Source: Candidatus Babeliales bacterium (GTDB lineage: Bacteria; Babelota; Babeliae; Babelales; CAIQNR01). From it: a DNA stretch of 17,103 nucleotides. A model generated the notes under the pieces. It was not told where the DNA came from and ran no database searches. It saw nothing but the letters and a program-made list of their open reading frames with translations. Positions 1 through 5,957 of this stretch are shown here, piece by piece; position 1 is the stretch's first letter; the number at the start of each line of letters is the position of its first letter. The stretch spans positions 1 to 17,103 of the forward strand of contig JAIPGS010000007.1 of the NCBI GenBank assembly GCA_021735725.1, in the 5' to 3' direction. The position numbers and the translations under genes were made by a program.

Positions 1-453
1 AAACCATATGTGCTTAAAGATCTTCACAGAGAAAACGCTTATAAAGCATTAAAACATTTTCTTGATACTGAAAAGAAAAAAGCTCTTAATAATCAAAAAA
101 TTGAAACATCTGAATACGGAACTATTCAAAAAACAGGATTTTTAAAACCATCTGAACAAGAAGAATTTAAAAAATTGTTTGAACAAGGAATTCCTCAAGA
201 AATTACGACACTTTCAAAAGAAAAAGGCATTTTTGCTCATTTATCTGACGATAAAGGATTCTTAATTATGCTTGATGAAGTTGAATCTTTAGACCAAAAA
301 CTTTTTGAAGAAAAACATGATAAGCTTAAATTAAGCTTATTTAATAATTATAAACAACTTTTAATAGGTTCTTTCATTGCTTCTTTAAACAGAACTGCTA
401 AAATAGAAGTTAATACAGTACAACAAAGAGCAGAAAGTTCCTATGACTTCTAA
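1..453 (+). CDS. C-terminal part of a possible SurA/PpiD-like peptidyl-prolyl isomerase (5' truncated by window)
   Basis: The frame is open from base 1 (Lys-Pro-Tyr before the first GTG at 10), so this is probably the end of a longer gene cut by the window edge. About 150 residues are visible. The last 60 or so resemble the C-terminal end of SurA/PpiD/PrsA-type periplasmic foldases: a strand-like FLIMLDEVE segment, a long charged helix rich in K, L and Q, then a closing AKIEVN strand. The part before it (a TGFLKPSEQEEF stretch, then acidic and lysine-rich residues) could be the end of a parvulin domain, but no catalytic signature can be seen. It is mostly hydrophilic with no membrane segment. 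Its stop codon lies inside recA (11-base overlap), so the two genes are probably co-transcribed. The family assignment is an inference from the C-terminal pattern; a generic coiled-coil protein is the alternative. Confidence 0.5.
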   Translation, partial: KPYVLKDLHRENAYKALKHFLDTEKKKALNNQKIETSEYGTIQKTGFLKPSEQEEFKKLFEQGIPQEITTLSKEKGIFAHLSDDKGFLIMLDEVESLDQKLFEEKHDKLKLSLFNNYKQLLIGSFIASLNRTAKIEVNTVQQRAESSYDF

Positions 454-1501
454 AATAGCAAATGAAAAAAACATAAAAGCCGCAAAGGTAATTAAGCCTG
501 AAGCAGAACAACAAGACTTTAAGAAAAAGGCTTTAGAGGTTGCTTTTGCCCAAATTGATAAACAATATGGAAAAGGCGCTGTGATGCGTCTTGGTGACTC
601 TGCGACCGCAAAAGTTGAATTTGTTTCAACAGGATCAATTTTAATTGATCAAGCACTTGGGGTTGGTGGGTTTCCACGAGGCAGAATTATTGAAATTTAT
701 GGACCAGAAGCTTCTGGAAAAACAACATTAGCATTACATGCTATTGCTCAATCGCAAAGACAGGGCGGTATTTGTGCATTTATAGATGCCGAACACGCGC
801 TTGACCCTGTTCATGCTGGAAAATTAGGATTGAATGTTGATGATTTAATCATCTCTCAACCTGATTACGGTGAACAAGCACTTGATATTGTAGAGATGCT
901 TGTTCGTTCTGGAGCTGTTGATTTTATTGTGGTAGATTCGGTTTCTGCACTTGTTCCAAAAGCGGAACTTGAAGGGGACATGGGGGATACACATGTTGGG
1001 CTTCAAGCACGATTAATGTCACAAGCGTTGCGTAAATTAACGCCGATTGTACATAAATCAAAAACTGTTTTAATTTTTATTAACCAAATTAGACAAAATA
1101 TTAATAGTTTTGCATTTGCTAATAAAGAAACAACTTCAGGCGGAAATGCATTAAAATTTTATGCATCAGTTCGCCTTGATGTTCGCCGTATTGCGAGTTT
1201 AAAGAAAAATGATATACAAATAGGGAACAGAATAGCTGTTAAAGTTGTAAAAAATAAGGTTGCACCTCCATTCAAAAGGGTTGAATTAGACCTTTTATTT
1301 AGTGAAGGTATCAGTAGGGAATTAGATTTGTTAGATGCGGCTCTTTTTCATAATATCATTCAACAATCAGGCGCATGGTTTGCGTATGGTGAGAATAAGA
1401 TAGGCCAAGGAAGAGATCAAGTTCTACAGTATTTAAAAACTGAAAAAGAAGTAGCGGACCAGGTTCGTGTACAAGTTAACCATGTGATAGCAACTTTATA
1501 A
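443..1501 (+). CDS. recA: RecA recombinase
   Basis: RecA is the ATP-dependent strand-exchange protein that forms filaments on ssDNA and triggers LexA-type autocleavage. The 352-residue protein has Walker A GPEASGKT at 87-94, the family motif FIDAEHALDP at 113-122, Walker B FIVVDSVSAL at 161-170, and the L1 region ELEGDMGDTH near 175-184. The GGNALKFYASVRLD signature follows loop L2. Loop L2 is unusual: after INQIR (213-217) it reads QNINSFAFANKETTSGG, one residue longer than the usual form, and lacks the Gly and Pro of the common IGVMFGNP version. The C-terminus stops soon after the IGQGRDQ region, so the acidic tail seen in E. coli is absent. The start at 443 overlaps the upstream gene by 11 bases and has only a weak ribosome-binding site. 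No LexA box was recognised, and none would be expected inside an operon. Confidence 0.97.
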   Translation: MTSKIANEKNIKAAKVIKPEAEQQDFKKKALEVAFAQIDKQYGKGAVMRLGDSATAKVEFVSTGSILIDQALGVGGFPRGRIIEIYGPEASGKTTLALHAIAQSQRQGGICAFIDAEHALDPVHAGKLGLNVDDLIISQPDYGEQALDIVEMLVRSGAVDFIVVDSVSALVPKAELEGDMGDTHVGLQARLMSQALRKLTPIVHKSKTVLIFINQIRQNINSFAFANKETTSGGNALKFYASVRLDVRRIASLKKNDIQIGNRIAVKVVKNKVAPPFKRVELDLLFSEGISRELDLLDAALFHNIIQQSGAWFAYGENKIGQGRDQVLQYLKTEKEVADQVRVQVNHVIATL

Positions 1502-1507
1502 AGTTGC
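1490..1507. repeat. 18-bp perfect palindrome spanning the recA stop codon
   Basis: GCAACTTTATAAAGTTGC is a perfect inverted repeat. It can form a 7-bp stem with a TATA loop in RNA, and it covers the recA stop (1499-1501). No run of T follows, so it is a poor intrinsic terminator. It may be a weak pause site, a 3'-end stabiliser or a protein-binding site. Confidence 0.5.
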
Positions 1508-1529
1508 AATTGATAATTATATTGAGATA

Positions 1530-1543
1530 AAGGGAAGACGATT
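1530..1543 (+). promoter_or_regulatory. infC ribosome-binding site with AUU initiation codon
   Basis: A purine-rich AAGGGAAG-type Shine-Dalgarno element at 1530-1537 lies a few bases upstream of ATT at 1541-1543. ATT is followed by AAA AAA ACA, much as E. coli infC begins ATT AAA. The reading frame from this ATT runs without a stop into IF3. The first ATG/GTG/TTG-class start in the frame, GTG at 1601, has no such element and would remove the conserved basic N-terminal extension. In E. coli the AUU start lets IF3 repress its own translation; the same control is inferred here. Confidence 0.7.
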
Positions 1544-2119
1544 AAAAAAACAGGCGATAACAATAGCACTAAGGAAACAAGAGCAGCTCATGGACCACTT
1601 GTGAATGATGAAATTCGTTCAGATAAGGTTCAGTTGATTACTTTTGACGGAGTAAATCATGGAGTTGTTTCACGTCGAGAAGCTTTAAATGCAGCTGAAG
1701 ATGCGGGTCTTGATCTTGTAATGATTGCAGAAAAAGGATCTGAAGGGTTTCCTATAACTAAAGTTATGGATTACGGAAAAGAACTGTATAATAAAAAGAA
1801 GAAACAAACAGAATCGCGTAAAAATCAAGTTGTCGTTCAGATAAAAGAGATTAAATTACGTCCAAAAATTGGGATTCATGATTATATTACAAAAATGAAT
1901 CAAGGATTAAGATTTCTGCATGAAGGTAAGAAGCTAAAAGTGACTCTAATGTTTAGAGGCCGTGAAATGGTTAATAAACATGAACGAGGAACGGAATTGT
2001 TTGACAAAGTTAGATCTACGTTTGAAGAGCATAATTTGCTCGAAAGAATCATTGAGGAAAAAGAAGCCAAAGCTGGTTCTGCGTGGTCTAAGGTATATTC
2101 ATTAAAACCTCTAGCATAA
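1541..2119 (+). CDS. infC: Translation initiation factor IF-3 (AUU start proposed)
   Basis: IF3 binds the 30S subunit, prevents early 50S joining and checks start codon and initiator tRNA. From the ATT at 1541 the protein is 192 residues, close to the usual 170-200. It has a short basic leader (KKTGDNNSTKETR), then the N-domain (VNDEIRSDKVQLITFDG, SRREALNAAEDAGLDLVMI, MDYGKELYNKKKK). A lysine-rich linker leads to the C-domain, with VVVQIKEIKLRPKIGIHDY, the LRFLHEGKKLKVTLMFRGRE signature and a final WSKVYSLKP strand. Starting at the GTG at 1601 would give 172 residues and lose the leader, which is in frame back to a TGA at 1523-1525. rpmI follows 13 bases later, the standard infC-rpmI-rplT order. 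An AUU start suggests autoregulation through IF3 proofreading, as known for E. coli. The product is near certain; the AUU start is probable. Confidence 0.93.
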   Translation: MKKTGDNNSTKETRAAHGPLVNDEIRSDKVQLITFDGVNHGVVSRREALNAAEDAGLDLVMIAEKGSEGFPITKVMDYGKELYNKKKKQTESRKNQVVVQIKEIKLRPKIGIHDYITKMNQGLRFLHEGKKLKVTLMFRGREMVNKHERGTELFDKVRSTFEEHNLLERIIEEKEAKAGSAWSKVYSLKPLA

Positions 2120-2132
2120 AAGGAATAACATT

Positions 2133-2327
2133 ATGCCTAAAATGAAAACAAATTCCGCCGCAAAAAAACGCTTTAAAAAGCTAAAAGGCGGAAAAGTAAA
2201 ACGAGCTTCTTCGTTGCGTCGTCATATCATGACTAAAAAAACGCAAAAAAGAAAACGTCAATCACGTCAAGGTGGGTACATTTGTAAATCAGACATGAAA
2301 AGTCTTTTAGCATTATTACCAAATTAA
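2133..2327 (+). CDS. rpmI: 50S ribosomal protein bL35
   Basis: This is a small, very basic protein of 64 residues, the normal bL35 size. It opens with MPKMKTNSAAKKRFKKLKGGKVKR and has the central HIMTKKTQKRKRQSRQG block, both typical of the family. It is a late-assembling component of the large subunit. The ATG at 2133 has an AAAGGA element at 2119-2124 with good spacing. It lies between infC and rplT, 13 and 15 bases apart, so the three are almost certainly one transcript. In enterobacteria bL20 represses this operon through a pseudoknot in the rpmI leader. The gap here is too short to hold a comparable structure and none was recognised. Confidence 0.96.
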   Translation: MPKMKTNSAAKKRFKKLKGGKVKRASSLRRHIMTKKTQKRKRQSRQGGYICKSDMKSLLALLPN

Positions 2328-2342
2328 AAGGGGGATTAGGAA

Positions 2343-2699
2343 ATGACAAGAGTAAAACGCGGTACCGTTGTTAAAAAAAGACATAAAAAGCTTTTAAAAC
2401 AAACTAAAGGGTTCTGGGGACAAAGAAAAAATATCTTTAAGAGAGCTAAAGAAACGTTAATGCGTGCTATGGCTTTTGCTTTTAAAGGTAGAAAATTAAG
2501 AAAAAGAGATATGCGTTCTTTGTTTATTACAAGGATTAAAGCTGGGGCACGTGAAAATGGCCTTTCTTATAACGCATTTATTCATGGACTTAAATTGGCA
2601 GAGGTTTCTTTAAATAGAAAAATGCTCAGTCAACTTGCAATCTTTGAACCACAAGCTTTTACGCAACTAACAGAGTTAGCTAAAAAAAGCCTTTCTTGA
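2343..2699 (+). CDS. rplT: 50S ribosomal protein bL20
   Basis: The 118-residue protein matches bL20 over its full length. It has a basic N-terminal extension (TRVKRGTVVKKRHKKLLKQTKGFWGQRKNIFKRA), a central RKLRKRDMRSLFITRIKAGARENGLSYNAFIHGL block, and a globular C-terminus with LNRKMLSQLAIFEPQAF. bL20 binds 23S rRNA early in 50S assembly and is the usual autorepressor of this operon. Translation starts at the ATG at 2343 behind AGGA. The pheS/pheT genes that often follow rplT are absent; the next gene encodes a small coiled-coil protein. The TGA stop overlaps a TTGACA hexamer that may be the -35 of the next transcript. Confidence 0.97.
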   Translation: MTRVKRGTVVKKRHKKLLKQTKGFWGQRKNIFKRAKETLMRAMAFAFKGRKLRKRDMRSLFITRIKAGARENGLSYNAFIHGLKLAEVSLNRKMLSQLAIFEPQAFTQLTELAKKSLS

Positions 2700-2725
2700 C
2701 AATCTTTCTTACTTGTTTGTAGACT
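2696..2725 (+). promoter_or_regulatory. Candidate sigma70-type promoter upstream of the ZapB-like/zapA pair
   Basis: A perfect -35 TTGACA at 2696-2701 and a moderate -10 TAGACT at 2720-2725 are separated by 18 bases. The site sits in the 60-base gap after rplT. It would give a leader of about 28 bases with CGGAG before the ATG at 2760. The -10 matches 4 of 6 consensus positions, so the call is moderate. Confidence 0.45.
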
Positions 2726-2759
2726 GATATCCATGTGTTTCCTCTAACCGGAGTAAATT

Positions 2760-3014
2760 ATGGAATTATTAGGTGCTTTAGATAAGAAAATTGGAAGTTT
2801 AATAGAATTAGTAAAAGAGTTACGTTCTAAAAAAGAGCAACTTGAAAAAGATAAAAATGCTCTTATTCAGAAGGTAACTCTTTTAGAAAACTCCCTTTTA
2901 GAAAAAAATGAAACTATAAAAAAAGAGTGGGATGAAGAACGAGCTTCTACTCGCAGAGCTGTTGATGAATTAATTTTAGATATTGATACATTAATAGAAG
3001 GTGAAAGTAGATAA
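2760..3014 (+). CDS. Small coiled-coil protein, possible ZapB-like cell division factor
   Basis: The protein has 84 residues and is predicted to be almost entirely helical: long leucine-spaced, K/E-rich segments (ELRSKKEQLEKDKNALIQKVTLLENSLLEKNETIKKEW) with no membrane segment or signal peptide. Size, coiled-coil character and position immediately before zapA (2-base gap) fit the small ZapB-like or DUF904-type proteins that accompany ZapA in many bacteria and bridge ZapA to the FtsZ ring. Coiled coils are low in information, so the family is inferred from context as much as sequence. The start ATG has a CGGAG element 7 bases upstream. It is probably co-transcribed with zapA from the promoter at 2696-2725. 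Confidence 0.7.
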   Translation: MELLGALDKKIGSLIELVKELRSKKEQLEKDKNALIQKVTLLENSLLEKNETIKKEWDEERASTRRAVDELILDIDTLIEGESR

Positions 3015-3016
3015 TC

Positions 3017-3304
3017 ATGAGTAAACAAACAATACATGTAAGAATTTTTGATGAACCGTATTCTTTGATAACTGATGAGTCTCCTGAACATCTTAAACGA
3101 GCAGCTGAACTTGTTGATTCATTAATGCGCGAAACAGTTCAAGCAGGTTTTAAAGATAGAAACAAAGCTGCGGTTTTAGCCGCTTTGCAACTTGCAAGTA
3201 AAATGCTGCACAAAGAACTTTCAGCACAAGACCACAAAGAAAAGTATGATCGTATTGTAAAATGGGCAGAGTCACAAGATAAAGCTTTGGACAATCTTTT
3301 CTAA
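3017..3304 (+). CDS. zapA: Cell division protein ZapA
   Basis: ZapA cross-links FtsZ protofilaments at midcell. The 95-residue protein has the expected two-part layout. The N-terminal beta domain carries VRIFDEPYSLITDESPEHLKRAAELVDSLM, a pattern typical of ZapA (strand, turn, then helix with AAELVD). The C-terminal half is one long helix (NKAAVLAALQLASKMLHKE onward) that forms the tetramer coiled coil. Length is typical. It starts 2 bases after the upstream coiled-coil gene, so the two are probably translationally coupled. RNase Y follows after about 160 bases and appears to have its own promoter. The order zapA then rny, known from several bacterial groups, is kept here without a clear 6S RNA between them. 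Confidence 0.85.
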   Translation: MSKQTIHVRIFDEPYSLITDESPEHLKRAAELVDSLMRETVQAGFKDRNKAAVLAALQLASKMLHKELSAQDHKEKYDRIVKWAESQDKALDNLF

Positions 3305-3367
3305 AAGAGTCGTTTTTTTTCTTTATGCACGCGCTTTTTCCGGAGTATAATTATTCGGGGAGGAAAT

Positions 3368-3396
3368 ATTTACGATACAATATCGTTAATTTTTTT
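3368..3396 (+). terminator. Weak intrinsic terminator between zapA and rny
   Basis: The stem ACGATA/TATCGT with a CAA loop is extended by ATT/AAT across a T-T mismatch, and a run of seven T follows (3390-3396). The stem is AU-rich, so efficiency is uncertain. It would end the zapA transcript before the rny promoter. A TATAAT at 3346-3351 lies just upstream but has no convincing -35. Confidence 0.45.
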
Positions 3397-3414
3397 ATGA
3401 ATTAACTATTGTTT

Positions 3415-3444
3415 TTGTGAGTTATTAAGTGTGACACGTATAAT
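3415..3444 (+). promoter_or_regulatory. Promoter of rny
   Basis: TTGTGA at 3415-3420 and a perfect TATAAT at 3439-3444 are separated by 18 bases. Transcription would begin near 3451, leaving a leader of about 16 bases that contains AGGA (3457-3460) before the ATG at 3467. The promoter overlaps the GTG at 3431, which argues against that codon as the start. Confidence 0.7.
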
Positions 3445-3466
3445 ATTAATCAAATTAGGAAAAATA

Positions 3467-5020
3467 ATGATTTTTACAATGATAAACATAGCAGGAATTG
3501 TGGGCATCGGCACAGCCGGTGTTATGCTTTTTTATGCGCAAAGAAAAGCTCGAGAAGCATCATCAATGCTGTCTCGTTCTGCTGATAAATGGAAGAGTAT
3601 GAAACGAGATATTGAAGCTGAACGCCGAGAATCAACGTTAAAAATTAAAGATGAAATTTATAAACGGCGTAACGAATTTGAAGTTGAAGTAAAACGGGAT
3701 CGCTTAGAACTTGAACGACAACATGCAAAAGTAAGTGCTAAGTATGAGTCGATTGAAAGAAAAGAAAATGGTCTTGACGCTTTAAAAAATGAATTACAAC
3801 AAAAAGAACGTAAACTCTCTCGGATGAGTGAAATTCTTTATGCAAATGAAGAAAAATTAAAGTCTCTTTATACTGAACTAATTACTAAATTAGAAAATAT
3901 TAGTGGATACAGCAAAGATCAGGCACGTAAAGAACTTGCAGATTCATTACAAGGTGAAGTTAAACTTTCTAGTGAAAAATGGATTCAAAAAGTAGAAGAA
4001 GAAGCACGTCAAACTGCAAAAGAAAAAGCTGTTCAAATCACAGTAACTGCGATGCAACGATATGTTGTGGATCAAGTTTCTGCTCATTCATCAAGCGTGA
4101 TACAACTTCCTAATGATGACATGAAAGGTCGTATCATTGGAAAAGAAGGGCGTAACATTAAGGCACTTGAACTTGCAACAGGAATGGAATTCATTATTGA
4201 TACTCCGGAAGTTATTATTATTTCAGGATTCAACCCTATTCGTCGCGAAATTGCTCGTAGATCTTTAGAAAAATTAATAGCAGATGGAAGAATCAATCCA
4301 ACACGTATAGAAGAAGTTGTACAATTGTGCGAAAAAGAACTGGATGAAATTGTAGAAGAATACGGTAAACAAACAGTTATTGATTGTAATGTTCAAGGAA
4401 TTCATCCTGAAATTATAACACTTCTTGGTAAATTACATTTTAGAACAAGTTACTCACAAAACGTACTGGACCATTCTAAAGAAGTTGGTTTCTTTGCTCG
4501 TATGATAGCAGAAGAATTAGGGCTTGATGGAAATATAGCTATGAGAGCCGGGCTACTTCATGATATTGGAAAAGCAGTAACTGCTGAAGTTGAAGGGCCT
4601 CACGCATTGATTGGGGGAGACATTACAAAACGTTGTGGCGAAAATCCTATTGTTGTTAATGCTGTTGCAGCTCACCACGAAGAAGTTCCCTTTACCTCGA
4701 TTTATGCACCACTTGTAGTAATTGCTGATACCATGTCAGCAGCACGTCCAGGTGCACGAAGAGAAACATTGACTGCGTATATTAAACGTCTTGAAAAATT
4801 AGAAGAAATTGCACACAGTTTTGCAGGAATCAAAAAAGCTTACGCGCTTCAAGCAGGAAGAGAAGTTCGCATTATTGTTGAAGAAGATTCTTTGGATGAT
4901 GAAAAAGCAGCAATACTTGCTCGTGAAATTGCAGAAAAAATTGCTGAAACAATGACATTTCCAGGACAAATTAAAGTTAATGTTATCCGTGAAAAACGGG
5001 CGATTGAGTATGCGCGCTAA
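3467..5020 (+). CDS. rny: Ribonuclease Y
   Basis: RNase Y is the membrane-anchored endoribonuclease that starts mRNA decay in bacteria with this enzyme. From the ATG at 3467 it has 517 residues, the family norm. An N-terminal membrane helix (INIAGIVGIGTAGVMLFYA) is followed by a long charged coiled coil to about residue 190. The KH domain carries GRIIGKEGRNIKALE near 221-235. The HD phosphohydrolase domain has LLHDIGKA (H365, D366), HHEEVP near 403 and IADTMSAARPGARRE. The ending FPGQIKVNVIREKRAIEYAR is the classic RNase Y terminus. A GTG 12 codons upstream is also in frame, but it lies within the promoter, whereas the ATG at 3467 has AGGA six bases before it. The next gene overlaps by one base (TAATG), as in the rny-ymdB pair of B. 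subtilis, so the two are one operon. Confidence 0.96.
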   Translation: MIFTMINIAGIVGIGTAGVMLFYAQRKAREASSMLSRSADKWKSMKRDIEAERRESTLKIKDEIYKRRNEFEVEVKRDRLELERQHAKVSAKYESIERKENGLDALKNELQQKERKLSRMSEILYANEEKLKSLYTELITKLENISGYSKDQARKELADSLQGEVKLSSEKWIQKVEEEARQTAKEKAVQITVTAMQRYVVDQVSAHSSSVIQLPNDDMKGRIIGKEGRNIKALELATGMEFIIDTPEVIIISGFNPIRREIARRSLEKLIADGRINPTRIEEVVQLCEKELDEIVEEYGKQTVIDCNVQGIHPEIITLLGKLHFRTSYSQNVLDHSKEVGFFARMIAEELGLDGNIAMRAGLLHDIGKAVTAEVEGPHALIGGDITKRCGENPIVVNAVAAHHEEVPFTSIYAPLVVIADTMSAARPGARRETLTAYIKRLEKLEEIAHSFAGIKKAYALQAGREVRIIVEEDSLDDEKAAILAREIAEKIAETMTFPGQIKVNVIREKRAIEYAR

Positions 5021-5826
5021 TGAATACTGTTAAAGTTATCCTTTTAGGAGATGTGGTAGGTGAAACAGGAAGAAAACTTTTAAGGAAAAATCTTCCTTTG
5101 TTCAAAGAACTTTATAAACCTGATCTGATTATTGTTAATGGTGAAAACAGCGCGCATGGCAAAGGAATTACCCCTAAAATTGCAGAAGAATGGCAAGAAC
5201 TAGGTGTTGATGTTATCACAACTGGCAATCATGTTTGGGATAAACAAGAAATTATTCCTTATCTTAAAGAACATACCCATGTTCTTCGTCCTGCTAATTA
5301 TCCTGAAGGATGTCCTGGTGTTGGTGTTACAACCATTACAAAAAATGGTCATACGTTTGGTGTTATCAATGTAATTGGACGTGTTTTTATGGGTATGCAT
5401 GGAGATTGTCCATTTCGTAAAGTAGAAGAACTAGTTACAGAACTTCGTAAAGAAACACCTTTAATTTTTGTAGATTTTCATGCTGAAGCAACATCAGAAA
5501 AATTGGGAATGGGATATTTTCTTGAAGGGAAAGTAAGTGCTGTTGTAGGAACACATACACATATTCAGACAGCAGACGCGCGAATTTTACCTGGAGGTAC
5601 CGCCTATATTACTGACCTTGGAATGGCTGGATCATTAAATTCTATGATAGGTGTAACCAAAGATCCAATATTAAATCGATTTCTTTATCAAATGCCACAA
5701 CGTCATGAAGTTGCCGTTGATGCTCCTTTTGTTATGTCGGGAGTTGTTGTAACAGTTGATGCACAAACAGGCAAAGCACTAAAAATTGAATCAATTTACA
5801 AGGTAGATGAAGATCCACTAGATTAG
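5020..5826 (+). CDS. ymdB: YmdB-like metallophosphoesterase (TIGR00282 family)
   Basis: The 268-residue protein matches the YmdB/DR1281 calcineurin-like phosphoesterases, a di-metal family with 2',3'-cyclic nucleotide phosphodiesterase activity in B. subtilis YmdB. Metal-site motifs are present in order: GDVVG (Asp11), NGENSAHGKG (Glu42, Asn43), TTGNHVWD (Asn70, His71), FHAEATSEK and VGTHTHIQTAD. A TDLGMAGSLNSMIGV segment typical of the family follows. Length is close to normal and there is no signal peptide, so it should be cytoplasmic. It overlaps rny by one base. Close linkage with RNase Y across bacteria suggests a linked RNA-processing role, which remains an inference. A strong terminator lies 15 bases after the stop. 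Confidence 0.93.
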   Translation: MNTVKVILLGDVVGETGRKLLRKNLPLFKELYKPDLIIVNGENSAHGKGITPKIAEEWQELGVDVITTGNHVWDKQEIIPYLKEHTHVLRPANYPEGCPGVGVTTITKNGHTFGVINVIGRVFMGMHGDCPFRKVEELVTELRKETPLIFVDFHAEATSEKLGMGYFLEGKVSAVVGTHTHIQTADARILPGGTAYITDLGMAGSLNSMIGVTKDPILNRFLYQMPQRHEVAVDAPFVMSGVVVTVDAQTGKALKIESIYKVDEDPLD

Positions 5827-5841
5827 AAATATAATTTAAAT

Positions 5842-5873
5842 AAAAAAAGAGAATGTTTACATTCTCTTTTTTT
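5842..5873. terminator. Strong intrinsic terminator after ymdB
   Basis: The stem GAGAATG (5849-5855) and CATTCTC (5860-5866) has a TTTA loop, flanked by seven A before and seven T after, so the stem can extend to 14 bp. It is symmetrical and could work in both directions. It closes the rny-ymdB operon. Confidence 0.92.
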
Positions 5874-5890
5874 ATGTACATCTAAGACTC

Positions 5891-5919
5891 TTTACAGTTA
5901 TTTTTTATTTAACTATCCT
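5891..5919 (+). promoter_or_regulatory. Promoter of the EamA transporter cluster
   Basis: TTTACA at 5891-5896 (5 of 6) and TATCCT at 5914-5919 (4 of 6) have an exact 17-base spacer. The site lies directly after the ymdB terminator and before three tandem transporter genes. The -10 is the left arm of a perfect palindrome. Confidence 0.55.
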
Positions 5920-5929
5920 TAAAAGGATA
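5914..5929. promoter_or_regulatory. Possible operator: 16-bp perfect palindrome over the -10
   Basis: TATCCTTAAAAGGATA is a perfect inverted repeat running from the -10 hexamer to about the transcription start. A repressor bound here would block the promoter. No regulator gene is adjacent, so the binding protein is unknown. Chance or a short 5' hairpin are alternatives. Confidence 0.4.
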
Positions 5930-5957
5930 AAAATTTAATCAAAAAGAAAGAATCCTC

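Noticed and set aside
3346..3351. Perfect TATAAT as a promoter for a short RNA
   Set aside because: No acceptable -35 lies 16-18 bases upstream and there is no extended -10.
3305..3430. 6S RNA between zapA and rny, as in some other bacteria
   Set aside because: Only about 126 bases are free, and they contain a small terminator-like hairpin rather than a long rod-shaped fold with a central bubble.
3431..3466. GTG start for rny giving 529 residues
   Set aside because: It lies inside the likely promoter, lacks a ribosome-binding site, and would put extra residues before the membrane helix.
4084..4296. Antisense reading frame inside rny, and similar frames inside recF, dnaN, proS and the EamA genes
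   Set aside because: They lie wholly within strongly conserved genes, lack ribosome-binding sites and have low-complexity products; they are shadows.
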